NCBI GenBank assembly: GCA_045576175.1
Contig: JAZNFW010000058.1
Coordinates: 1-6,667, forward strand
Source of the DNA: RGIG8748 sp045576175
Lineage (GTDB): Bacteria; Bacillota; Clostridia; UMGS1810
Reading direction: 5' to 3'
Length of the DNA: 6,667 nt
A program made the position numbers and the translations under genes. Below, piece by piece: positions 1 through 5,770 of the stretch. Each line of letters starts with the position of its first letter. Within the stretch, counting starts at the first letter, position 1. Under the pieces are notes generated by a model that saw only the letters and a program-made list of their open reading frames with translations, made no database searches and was not told the origin of the DNA.

Positions 1-664
1 ATATAGCACCAATAAAAGCAATTATCATAGCAGGAAGGCTGATGTATGAGCACAGCATACCTACTACGGCACAAAGACCAAAAACGAGCCAATTGGATTT
101 TAATTCACACACTCTGTCGTCATACACGCTCTCGGGTGCAAAAAACACCTTGGAAATGAGAGAAAATATAAAACTTGAAAAGAGAGTGTTTTTAACGGTG
201 GCACGAACGCATAGCATAATCACACTCAAAACGCACAAGATGAGAGCCAATATGAGAGATACCGACAGTGAAAAGTCTTTTATTGCAGATACCAAAAGTG
301 CTCCCAGTGAAAAGGAAAGAAGAAGCTTTCCAAGGTCGCACGCTCTTGTGTGAGGAAAATTATTTATAAAATTCAAAACAAAACTCTTTTGTTTAAAGCT
401 TTCTATACATTCGCCGTGGCGGGAATATATTGACCGCAGTGTGTCAAACGGAAAGCGCACAAGAGATGCAAAAAAGCTTGTGCCAACAAAGGAAAGATTC
501 ATAAATCTCTCCTTAAACCAGGAAAGTATAAGGCTTATTTTACACTTATTTCCAAAAAAATTGCATACGCCCGAAACTGCCCTTCCTATAAGGCTGTTGT
601 CGTAATAGCCTATAAGGGCAGTGCATAATTTTATAATATATATGTATATGCGTTTTAGTATCAT
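1..664 (-). CDS. Probable O-antigen ligase/polymerase-like membrane protein, N-terminal part (runs off window)
   Basis: Reading the minus strand from ATG at 664-662 gives 221 codons without a stop up to the left edge, so the C-terminus is missing. The first 110 residues are a mixed hydrophobic and basic region with repeated Ser-Leu/Ile patches (YYDNSLIGRAV, KISLILSWF, QKSFVLNFI). Hydrophobic segments follow at about residues 112-126, 131-152, 160-175 and 190-221, with short loops between them. This layout resembles clostridial O-antigen ligase (Wzy/WaaL-like) proteins, which polymerise or transfer surface polysaccharide outside the membrane; the family call is inference from general resemblance. 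The start at 664 was chosen because GAGGAAGG sits just upstream and a strong promoter lies 23 bp upstream, giving a 5' leader of roughly 16 nt. An in-frame ATG at 502 has an AAGGAG site too, but would discard 54 conserved-looking codons. It is transcribed divergently from perR. Confidence 0.62.
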   Translation of the reverse strand, partial: MILKRIYIYIIKLCTALIGYYDNSLIGRAVSGVCNFFGNKCKISLILSWFKERFMNLSFVGTSFFASLVRFPFDTLRSIYSRHGECIESFKQKSFVLNFINNFPHTRACDLGKLLLSFSLGALLVSAIKDFSLSVSLILALILCVLSVIMLCVRATVKNTLFSSFIFSLISKVFFAPESVYDDRVCELKSNWLVFGLCAVVGMLCSYISLPAMIIAFIGAI

Positions 665-686
665 AGTGCCTTCCTCTAGTTTCTTC

Positions 687-715
687 ATTATAATACAATA
701 TACAGTATATCTCAA
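687..715 (-). promoter_or_regulatory. Sigma-A-type promoter of the minus-strand membrane protein gene
   Basis: On the minus strand, TTGAGA (715-710) is followed after exactly 17 bp by a perfect TATAAT (692-687). Transcription would start near 680, about 16 nt before the ATG at 664, leaving just enough room for the GAGGAAGG ribosome binding site. This supports the 664 start over the one at 502. Confidence 0.75.
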
Positions 716-760
716 AAGCGCCAAAATATCAAGCTTTTTACATATTTTTTAAAAAAGGTA

Positions 761-789
761 TTGCATTTTGAAAAAAGGCGTGTTATAAT
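761..789 (+). promoter_or_regulatory. perR promoter
   Basis: TTGCAT (761-766), a 17-bp spacer and a perfect TATAAT (784-789) lie 38 bp before the perR start. The predicted transcription start, near 796, falls inside the inverted repeat at 787-811, so a repressor bound there would block the promoter. This fits autoregulation by PerR. Confidence 0.8.
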
Positions 790-811
790 AACAGTAACAA
801 TTACTATTATT
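783..811 (+). promoter_or_regulatory. Probable PerR operator at perR (autoregulation)
   Basis: A 25-bp inverted repeat has left arm AATAACAGTAA (787-797), centre CAA and right arm TTACTATTATT (801-811); 10 of 11 arm positions pair. It overlaps the last three bases of the -10 box. The overlapping 15-mer TTATAATAACAGTAA (783-797) agrees with the Bacillus PerR box TTATAATNATTATAA at 11 of 14 defined positions. The same arms recur before the rubrerythrin gene. PerR binding is inferred from this repetition and from the neighbouring perR gene; which of the two overlapping readings is the real site cannot be decided here. Confidence 0.72.
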
Positions 812-827
812 GAAATGAGGTGACAGT

Positions 828-1220
828 ATGTCAACTGTTTTAAAGCACAGTAAACAGCGAGATGCAATACTTACAATGCTGCGTTCCCGTTACGATCATC
901 CTACGGCAGAGCAGCTTTATACAGACCTCAAAGCCGACTTCCCAAGGCTTAGCCTTGGCACAGTGTACAGGAACTTAAGTCTTTTGGAGTCTTTGGGTGA
1001 GGTAATAAGAATCACCACAGACGGTGCGGGCGACAGATTTGATGCAAATGCACATAATCACTACCATTTTGCCTGTGAGTGCTGCTCGAGGGTAGACGAT
1101 GTGCCGATTCCTATGGATTTGGCAATAGACGAGGTTGCTCACAAGGCTCTGGGAGCACAGATTAAGAGACATTCTACAATATTTTTCGGTGTTTGCAAAA
1201 ATTGTTTAAAAAAGTCTTGA
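828..1220 (+). CDS. perR: Peroxide-responsive repressor PerR (Fur family)
   Basis: A 130-residue Fur-family repressor. The winged-helix DNA-binding domain covers about residues 1-75, with HPTAEQLY and the recognition helix SLGTVYRNL (42-50); the dimerisation and metal domain follows. Every metal ligand of Bacillus subtilis PerR is present at a constant offset of 13: H24, D72, H78, H80 and D91 match the regulatory Fe/Mn site (H37, D85, H91, H93, D104), and C83, C86, C123 and C126 match the structural zinc site (C96, C99, C136, C139). Asp at 72 and 91 favours PerR over Fur or Zur. In the family, H2O2 oxidises the metal-binding histidines through bound iron and the repressor leaves DNA. GAGGTGA at 817-823 is the ribosome binding site. 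No terminator follows; the stop codon lies inside the -35 box of the next gene, so read-through into rubrerythrin is likely. Confidence 0.95.
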   Translation: MSTVLKHSKQRDAILTMLRSRYDHPTAEQLYTDLKADFPRLSLGTVYRNLSLLESLGEVIRITTDGAGDRFDANAHNHYHFACECCSRVDDVPIPMDLAIDEVAHKALGAQIKRHSTIFFGVCKNCLKKS

Positions 1221-1244
1221 CAAATTAAAAATTTATGTTATAAT
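1217..1244 (+). promoter_or_regulatory. Rubrerythrin promoter overlapping the perR stop codon
   Basis: A consensus TTGACA (1217-1222), 16-bp spacer and perfect TATAAT (1239-1244) make this the strongest-looking promoter in the window. The -35 hexamer contains the perR stop codon TGA (1218-1220). Transcription should start near 1251, inside the operator-like repeat at 1248-1272. It gives rubrerythrin its own strong but repressible transcript in addition to read-through from perR. Confidence 0.87.
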
Positions 1245-1272
1245 AACAATAACAGTAATGATTACTATTATT
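1238..1272 (+). promoter_or_regulatory. Probable PerR operator at the rubrerythrin gene
   Basis: The inverted repeat AATAACAGTAA (1248-1258), centre TGA, TTACTATTATT (1262-1272) has the same two arms as the site before perR; only the three central bases differ. The 15-mer TTATAATAACAATAA (1238-1252) matches the Bacillus PerR box at 12 of 14 defined positions. Relative to perR there are six extra bases (a tandem ATAACA) between the -10 box and the repeat, moving it from overlapping the -10 to lying over the transcription start. Repression by PerR is inferred; PerR control of reverse rubrerythrins is known from Clostridium acetobutylicum. Confidence 0.75.
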
Positions 1273-1301
1273 AATTTATATAATTTCAGGAGGATAAAAT
1301 T

Positions 1302-1886
1302 ATGAAAAAATTTGTATGTTCAGTTTGCGGTTATGTTCACGAAGGCGAAGCGGCTCCCGAAAAGTGCCCCGTATGTAAGGTGCCTCAGGAAAAGTTCAAG
1401 GTTATGGAAGAGGGTGCAGCTCTTGCAGCAGAGCACGAATACGGCGTATATGCAAAGACTGTAAAGAATAACCCCGACATAAGCGAAGAAGACAAGAAAT
1501 ACATCTTTGAACAGCTTATGGCAAACTTCAATGGTGAGTGCGCAGAGGTTGGAATGTATCTTTGCATGGCAAGAATAGCACACCGTGAAGGTTATCCCGA
1601 GGTTGGTCTCTACTGGGAAAAGGCAGCTTATGAAGAAGCAGAGCACGCAGCAAAGTTTGCAGAGCTTCTTGGCGAGGACTTAGAGCCTAATATGAAAGCT
1701 ACAACAAAGGATAACTTAAAGTGGAGAGTTGACTGCGAATACGGTGCAACACAGGGTAAATTCGACCTTGCAGCTTGTGCTAAAAAGAACGGCCTCGACG
1801 CTATACACGACACTGTTCACGAAATGGCGCGCGATGAAGCAAGACATGGCAGAGGTCTTGAAGGACTTTTAAAGAGATACTTCTAA
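1302..1886 (+). CDS. rbr: Reverse rubrerythrin (NADH-dependent peroxidase component)
   Basis: A 194-residue cytoplasmic protein with the domain order of reverse rubrerythrins. An N-terminal rubredoxin-like Fe(SCys)4 site (C6, C9, C22, C25; FVCSVCGYVHEG and CPVC) precedes a ferritin-like four-helix di-iron domain from about residue 60 to the end. Classical rubrerythrins carry rubredoxin at the C-terminus. Likely di-iron ligands are E79, E112 and H115 in YEEAEHA, E146, and E179 and H182 in DEARHG. The family reduces H2O2 to water, taking electrons from NADH through an oxidoreductase and rubredoxin; in C. acetobutylicum such proteins are strongly induced by oxygen and repressed by PerR. The ribosome binding site AGGAGG (1288-1293) fixes the start. 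Its redox partner is not encoded here unless the FAD-Rieske protein downstream plays that role, for which there is no direct evidence. A strong terminator follows 16 bp after the stop. Confidence 0.95.
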   Translation: MKKFVCSVCGYVHEGEAAPEKCPVCKVPQEKFKVMEEGAALAAEHEYGVYAKTVKNNPDISEEDKKYIFEQLMANFNGECAEVGMYLCMARIAHREGYPEVGLYWEKAAYEEAEHAAKFAELLGEDLEPNMKATTKDNLKWRVDCEYGATQGKFDLAACAKKNGLDAIHDTVHEMARDEARHGRGLEGLLKRYF

Positions 1887-1902
1887 TAAACTATTATTTC
1901 AG

Positions 1903-1939
1903 CCGTCCGCAGAAAACTCTTTGCGGACGGTATTTTTTT
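1903..1939 (+). terminator. Intrinsic terminator between rubrerythrin and ferritin
   Basis: Perfect 9-bp GC-rich stem CCGTCCGCA (1903-1911) and TGCGGACGG (1922-1930), extendable by A-T and G-U pairs, followed by TATTTTTTT. It ends only 5 bp before the ferritin ribosome binding site, and no convincing promoter lies between it and the ferritin gene, so ferritin may depend on read-through. Confidence 0.93.
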
Positions 1940-1956
1940 AAAAAGGGGAGGCAAAA

Positions 1957-2469
1957 ATGATGGATAAAAAGGTTGTAGATTTACTTAACGAGCAAATTGT
2001 AAAAGAGCTGTATTCAGCTTATCTTTATCTTGATTTTTCAGTTTTTTATGAAGCCGAGGGGCTCGACGGCTTTGCAAACTGGTATATGATTCAGGCACAG
2101 GAGGAAAGAGACCACGCGATGTTGTTTTTGAAGTATCTGCAGATGTGCGGAGAAAAGGCGTCTCTTGGGGCAATCGGCAAGCCTGACAAGGAGCTGAAAA
2201 CTCTTATGGACCCCTTAAAAGCTGGACTTGAGCACGAAAAGTATGTAACAAGTCTTATAAATGACATCTATGCGGCTGCATATGATGTTAAGGACTTTAG
2301 AACAATGCAGTTTCTTGACTGGTTTGTAAAGGAACAGCTTGAAGAAGAAAAAAATGCCGATGATATGATTAAAAAAATGGAATTATTCGGAAACGACTCC
2401 AAGGGACTTTATTCACTTGACAGTGAGTATGCTTTGAGAGTGTACACGGCTCCTTCGCTGGTGTTATAA
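1957..2469 (+). CDS. ftnA: Bacterial non-haem ferritin
   Basis: A 170-residue ferritin of the prokaryotic FtnA type, about the usual length. Counted from the first Met, the ferroxidase residues fall at the positions of E. coli FtnA: E17 (NEQIVKELYSAYLY), E50 and H53 (QAQEERDHAM), E94, Q127 and E130. In the family 24 subunits form a cytoplasmic shell that oxidises Fe(II) with O2 or H2O2 and stores it as ferric mineral. Storing iron next to a peroxidase and its PerR repressor makes sense, because free Fe(II) turns peroxide into hydroxyl radical. GGGGAGG (1945-1951) lies 5 nt before ATG 1957; the ATG directly after it (1960) is an equally possible start and changes one residue. The gene sits behind a strong terminator without a clear promoter. 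Confidence 0.95.
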   Translation: MMDKKVVDLLNEQIVKELYSAYLYLDFSVFYEAEGLDGFANWYMIQAQEERDHAMLFLKYLQMCGEKASLGAIGKPDKELKTLMDPLKAGLEHEKYVTSLINDIYAAAYDVKDFRTMQFLDWFVKEQLEEEKNADDMIKKMELFGNDSKGLYSLDSEYALRVYTAPSLVL

Positions 2470-2470
2470 T
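2441..2470 (+). promoter_or_regulatory. Candidate promoter of the PepSY lipoprotein gene
   Basis: A perfect TATAAT (2465-2470) that includes the ferritin stop codon is preceded at 18 bp by TGTACA (2441-2446), four of six matches to the -35 consensus. The predicted start, near 2477, lies inside the palindrome at 2471-2490. A second TATAAT at 2486-2491 is too close to the ribosome binding site to be a useful -10 box. Confidence 0.42.
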
Positions 2471-2490
2471 TTATATCACAAGTGATATAA
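2471..2490. promoter_or_regulatory. Perfect 9-2-9 palindrome, candidate operator
   Basis: TTATATCAC (2471-2479), centre AA and GTGATATAA (2482-2490) are exact reverse complements. With a 2-nt centre and no following T-run it is a poor RNA hairpin and not a terminator, so a dimeric DNA-binding protein is the more likely reader. It abuts the 3' side of a -10 box, as the PerR-type sites do, but its arms differ from theirs. The regulator is unknown. Confidence 0.45.
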
Positions 2491-2510
2491 TATACCGAGG
2501 AGATGATTAT

Positions 2511-2855
2511 ATGAAAAAAACAGCATCAATTATTTTAAGCATTCTTATGATGGCATTTATTATGACCTCTTGCGGTGCAAATCAAAACAGAACGGATGCG
2601 GGAAATAAATCCCAAACAGCACAGAATGCACCCGATACTTCAAAATTTATAGGTGAAGACAGTGCAAAGAAGATAGCACTGGAGCGAGCAGGGCTTAGTG
2701 CGGTTGATGTAATTTTTGAAAGAACAGAGCTTGACAAAGACGACGGTATATGGCATTATGAAATAGAGTTCCGTCAGGGCACCACAGAGTATGATGCCAG
2801 GATAAAAGCCGATGACGGAACGGTTATATCCTTTGAAACGGATTACAGAGACTAA
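2511..2855 (+). CDS. PepSY-domain lipoprotein
   Basis: A 114-residue exported lipoprotein. The N-terminus has a KK pair, a hydrophobic core at about residues 5-18 and a lipobox-like MTSC with the lipidated Cys at 21. A polar linker rich in Asn, Gln and Thr runs to about residue 44, and a single PepSY domain occupies roughly 46-112 (FIGEDSAKKIALERAGL, then WHYEIEFRQGTTEYDARI, then the DDGTVISFE turn). PepSY domains occur in peptidase propeptides and in many small Gram-positive surface proteins; inhibition of extracellular proteases is a common proposal, but the role of solitary lipoproteins like this is unknown. Ribosome binding site GAGGAG (2497-2502) is 8 nt from the ATG. A palindrome overlies the probable transcription start, and an imperfect hairpin follows the gene. 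Confidence 0.9.
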   Translation: MKKTASIILSILMMAFIMTSCGANQNRTDAGNKSQTAQNAPDTSKFIGEDSAKKIALERAGLSAVDVIFERTELDKDDGIWHYEIEFRQGTTEYDARIKADDGTVISFETDYRD

Positions 2856-2870
2856 TAAATTAAAATGATG

Positions 2871-2913
2871 AGCTTCCGCCTCTTTCAAAGGGGCGGAGCT
2901 ATCTTTGCGTTTT
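2871..2913 (+). terminator. Imperfect hairpin after the PepSY gene, probable weak terminator
   Basis: AGCTTCCGCCTCTT (2871-2884) pairs with AAGGGGCGGAGCT (2888-2900), with one bulged T and one G-U pair, giving a long GC-rich stem with a short loop. The tract downstream (ATCTTTGCGTTTT) is T-rich but interrupted, so termination may be partial and some transcripts may continue into pyruvate kinase. Confidence 0.6.
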
Positions 2914-2931
2914 GATAGACAACGGCTACAT

Positions 2932-2945
2932 TGCGAGAAATCGCA
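2932..2945 (+). other. Small GNRA-loop hairpin before the pyruvate kinase ribosome binding site
   Basis: TGCGA (2932-2936), loop GAAA, TCGCA (2941-2945): a 5-bp stem with a GNRA tetraloop, 5 nt before AGGAGG (2951-2956). It could stabilise the mRNA 5' end or affect ribosome access, or be chance. No known riboswitch core is recognisable, and no good promoter is seen between 2901 and 2950. Confidence 0.35.
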
Positions 2946-2961
2946 CAAATAGGAGGAAGCT

Positions 2962-4374
2962 ATGCGTAAGACAAAAATTGTATGCACTATAGGACCTGCA
3001 AGCGATACCGAGGAGGTGCTCACCGGACTTTGCAGGGCAGGTATGAATGTTGCAAGGCTCAACTTTTCCCACGGTACACATGAGGACCACCAAAAAAGAA
3101 TAGATTTAATAAAAAAGGTTCGTGATAAATTAAAGCATCCCCTTGCAATCCTTCTGGATACCAAAGGCCCCGAGTACAGAATAAAAACCTTTGAAAACGG
3201 CAAGGTGTTTCTTTCGGACGGAAGTGAATTTACCTTTACAACCGAAGATGTTTTGGGAAATGAAAACATAGTTTCCGTAAGCTATGAGGGAATCTGCGAT
3301 GAGCTTTTCCCCGGTGATACAATCCTACTTAATAACGGACTTCTTTCCTTTGAGGTTATAAGGATAGAAAAAAACAATGTAGTTTGCAAGGTGTTAATCG
3401 GCGGTGAGCTTTCCGACAGAAAGAGTATGAGCTTTCCCGGTAAGGTGATGAAACAGGTGTACCTTTCCGAGCAGGATAAGGAAGATATCCGTCTGGGTGT
3501 AAAAAACGAGGTCGAATTTATCGCCTGCTCCTTTGTCTCAAACAAGCAGAATGTGCTGGATGTGAGGGAGTATCTCGATAGCCTTGGTGCCAACAATATA
3601 GAGATTATTGCCAAAATAGAAAATCAGGCAGGAGTAGATAACATTGACGAAATCTGTCAGTGCTGTGACGGAGTTATGATTGCCAGAGGCGATATGGGTG
3701 TGGAAATTCCGTTTGAAAAGCTCCCCGGAATTCAGAAAAAGCTCATTACCAAGTGCAGACTTCTTGGCAAAAGAGTAATTACCGCAACAGAAATGCTCGA
3801 AACTATGATATACAATCCGCGTCCTACCAGAGCGGAGATTTCCGATGTTGCCAATGCGGTGTACGACGGCACCAGTGCAATTATGCTCTCGGGCGAAACG
3901 GCTGCGGGCAAGTACCCAGTAAAGACAGTGGAGGTTATGGCAAAAATAGCCGAAACCACCGAGAATAATATCCACTACGCCAAGAGATTCCGCAATACTG
4001 ATTTCCAGATAAGAAACACAGTGGATGCCATATCGCACGCTACCTGCGGAATGGCTATAGATATTGGTGCAAAGTCTATTGCAGCCTGCTCGCTTTCGGG
4101 TATGACTGCAAGGATGGTTTCGCGTTTCCGTGCACCTGTGGATATTGTAGGTCTTACCACCGATGAGAGAACCTGGCACAAGCTATCTCTTTCGTGGGGC
4201 GTAATTCCTGCTATGTGTGAAAAGTTTACTTCTACAGATGTACTTTTCTACACTGCACATAAGATGACACAGCAGATTCTAAACCTTGAAAAAGGCGACA
4301 AGGTTGTTATAACAGGCGGTGTTACAACAGGCGAATCAGGAAACACCAATCTTATCAAAATAGAAGAGATGTAA
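2962..4374 (+). CDS. pyk: Pyruvate kinase
   Basis: A 470-residue pyruvate kinase (EC 2.7.1.40), converting phosphoenolpyruvate and ADP to pyruvate and ATP at the end of glycolysis. The A domain barrel covers about residues 1-68 and 160-340, the B lid 69-159 and the C domain 345-470. Key residues visible are R32, N34 and S36 in ARLNFSHG, D66 and K68 in LDTKGPE, K218 and E220 in IIAKIEN, D244 in ARGDMGVE, T276 in TATEM, and the NPRPTRAEISDVANAV and MLSGETAAGKYP signatures. E71 in DTKGPE corresponds to rabbit E117, the residue typical of K+-dependent enzymes. The C-terminal PEP-utilising extension found in some Bacillus and Clostridium enzymes is absent. Small deviations such as EYRI for EIRT and KSMSFPGK for the usual LPG region look like clade variation. 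AGGAGG at 2951-2956 sets the start; a strong terminator follows. Confidence 0.98.
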   Translation: MRKTKIVCTIGPASDTEEVLTGLCRAGMNVARLNFSHGTHEDHQKRIDLIKKVRDKLKHPLAILLDTKGPEYRIKTFENGKVFLSDGSEFTFTTEDVLGNENIVSVSYEGICDELFPGDTILLNNGLLSFEVIRIEKNNVVCKVLIGGELSDRKSMSFPGKVMKQVYLSEQDKEDIRLGVKNEVEFIACSFVSNKQNVLDVREYLDSLGANNIEIIAKIENQAGVDNIDEICQCCDGVMIARGDMGVEIPFEKLPGIQKKLITKCRLLGKRVITATEMLETMIYNPRPTRAEISDVANAVYDGTSAIMLSGETAAGKYPVKTVEVMAKIAETTENNIHYAKRFRNTDFQIRNTVDAISHATCGMAIDIGAKSIAACSLSGMTARMVSRFRAPVDIVGLTTDERTWHKLSLSWGVIPAMCEKFTSTDVLFYTAHKMTQQILNLEKGDKVVITGGVTTGESGNTNLIKIEEM

Positions 4375-4386
4375 AATAAATATAGT

Positions 4387-4420
4387 AAAATCTCCCAAAT
4401 TAAAGTTTGGGAGATTTTTT
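4387..4420 (+). terminator. Strong intrinsic terminator after pyk
   Basis: AAAATCTCCCAAA (4387-4399) pairs perfectly with TTTGGGAGATTTT (4406-4418) around the loop TTAAAG, followed by the rest of a T-run ending at 4420. The A-tract on the left arm would let it act in both directions. It isolates pyk from the FAD-Rieske gene. Confidence 0.95.
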
Positions 4421-4455
4421 GCTTGTAATGGGACATACTACAAATGGGTGATAGT

Positions 4456-5766
4456 ATGGAATCGGTGTGGCACAATATAGAAAAACCGCATTTTCCCTCG
4501 CTTACGGGGGATATAAAAACCGATGTTCTTGTTATAGGCGGAGGTATGGCAGGTGTTTTGTGTGCATATATGCTAAGTAAGGAAGGTGTAGGTTGTGTGC
4601 TTGTAGAAGCAAATGAAATCCTATCAGGCATTACAAAGAACACAACTGCCAAAATCACATTTCAGCACGGCAGTGTATACCAAAAGCTTATCAAACGCTT
4701 TGGTGTAGACACGGCACAGGCGTATTTTCTGGCAAACAGAGATGCTCTTAATGAGTATGAAAGGCTTTGCAAAAATATCGATTGTGATTTTGAAAAATGC
4801 GATTCTTTCGTATATTCACGCACAAACAGGAGAAAAATCGAAGACGAAGTAAAAGCTTTAAATACTGTAGGATGCCCTGCCCGATTCACACAAAGGACAT
4901 CACTGCCTTTTTCTGTGGCGGGGGCGGTGCAGGTCAAAAATCAGGCACAGTTTCATCCGCTTAAGTTTGCCTTTGCAATTTCCAAAAACTTACGCATTTT
5001 TGAACATACCAAGGTAACAGAGCTTATGGAAGGCTGTGCGGTTACGCCAAAGGGCAAAATAAGAGCAGAAAAAATCATAGTGGCAACGCATTTTCCTGTT
5101 TTAAACAAGCACGGAGCATATTTTATGAAGCTCTATCAGCATCGCTCTTATGTTCTTGCACTGGAAAAAGCCCCTAGGGTAAATGCGATGTATGTGGACG
5201 AGGATAAAAAAGGTCTTTCCTTTCGCGACTGGAACGGCCATCTTCTTCTTGGGGGCGGGGCGCACCGTACCGGCAAAAAAGGCGGAGGCTACGGGGAAAT
5301 TGTATCTTTTGCAAAAGAGCACTATCCCTACGCCAAAGAGGTAAAGAGGTGGGCAACGCAGGATTGTATGACAATAGATGATATGCCGTATATAGGTGGG
5401 TACGGCAAAAACACAAAAGGACTCTATGTAATAGCAGGCTTTAACAAATGGGGTATGACACAATCTATGGTTTCTGCAAATATCTTAACAGACCTTGTGC
5501 AAGATAAGAAAAACTGCTATGCAGAGGTTTTCTCTCCCCAAAGAAGTATGCTTCATCCACAGCTTTTTATAAATGCTATGGAGTCTACACTGGGAATCTT
5601 AACACCCTCAGCCCCTCGGTGTCCTCATCTTGGATGCGCTCTTAAATACAACAAAGAGGAGCATTCGTGGGATTGCCCCTGCCACGGCTCCAGATTTACA
5701 GAGAGCGGAGAGCTTATAGACAACCCCGCCACAGATGATAAAGATTTTAAAGATAGCGGGAGGTGA
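4456..5766 (+). CDS. FAD-dependent oxidoreductase with C-terminal Rieske [2Fe-2S] domain (YhfW-like)
   Basis: From ATG 4456 the protein has 436 residues. The N-terminal DAO-type FAD domain opens with DVLVIGGGMAG (23-33; G28, G30, G33) and the acidic end of strand two at E51. A substrate-domain region follows, with a second FAD-contact region near MTIDDMPYIGGY. The last 48 residues form a compact Rieske cluster box: CPHLGC (C389, H391, C394) and CPCHGS (C407, C409, H410). Both cluster Cys-His pairs and the two Cys that form the disulphide in bc1-type Rieske proteins are present. B. subtilis YhfW has this architecture; substrate and partner are unknown. The start at 4456 is preferred because GGGTGAT (4446-4452) matches the extended Shine-Dalgarno sequence, as in perR; in-frame ATG 4444 adds four residues but lacks a site. 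No convincing promoter was found; a weak TGTAAT at 4424-4429 is possible. Confidence 0.9.
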   Translation: MESVWHNIEKPHFPSLTGDIKTDVLVIGGGMAGVLCAYMLSKEGVGCVLVEANEILSGITKNTTAKITFQHGSVYQKLIKRFGVDTAQAYFLANRDALNEYERLCKNIDCDFEKCDSFVYSRTNRRKIEDEVKALNTVGCPARFTQRTSLPFSVAGAVQVKNQAQFHPLKFAFAISKNLRIFEHTKVTELMEGCAVTPKGKIRAEKIIVATHFPVLNKHGAYFMKLYQHRSYVLALEKAPRVNAMYVDEDKKGLSFRDWNGHLLLGGGAHRTGKKGGGYGEIVSFAKEHYPYAKEVKRWATQDCMTIDDMPYIGGYGKNTKGLYVIAGFNKWGMTQSMVSANILTDLVQDKKNCYAEVFSPQRSMLHPQLFINAMESTLGILTPSAPRCPHLGCALKYNKEEHSWDCPCHGSRFTESGELIDNPATDDKDFKDSGR

Positions 5767-5770
5767 AGAT

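Noticed and set aside
42..353. Plus-strand open frame of 103 codons near the left edge
   Set aside because: It lies antisense to the membrane protein gene, has low-complexity polar composition and no ribosome binding site; the minus strand reads as a hydrophobic membrane protein.
500..502. ATG at 502 (minus) as start of the membrane protein
   Set aside because: It has a good AAGGAG site, but the frame continues upstream for 54 protein-like codons to an ATG with a matching promoter. It may be a secondary start.
828..1220. Fur or Zur as alternative identity of the repressor
   Set aside because: All nine PerR metal ligands, including the Asp pair typical of PerR, align at a constant offset, and the neighbour is a known type of PerR target.
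1885..1898. Half-match to the PerR-type arm (ACTATTATT) after the rubrerythrin stop
   Set aside because: Only one arm is present, no -10 box is adjacent, and such AT-rich 9-mers are expected by chance here.
2486..2491. Second TATAAT as -10 box for the PepSY gene
   Set aside because: Transcription would start at about 2498, inside the ribosome binding site, and no -35 match lies at the right distance.
2640..3269. Minus-strand open frame of 209 codons
   Set aside because: It is antisense to the PepSY gene and the start of pyk, crosses the hairpin region between them, and shows no recognisable domain.
3538..4179. Minus-strand open frame of 213 codons inside pyk
   Set aside because: Antisense shadow of a strongly conserved gene; His- and Cys-rich composition with no domain.
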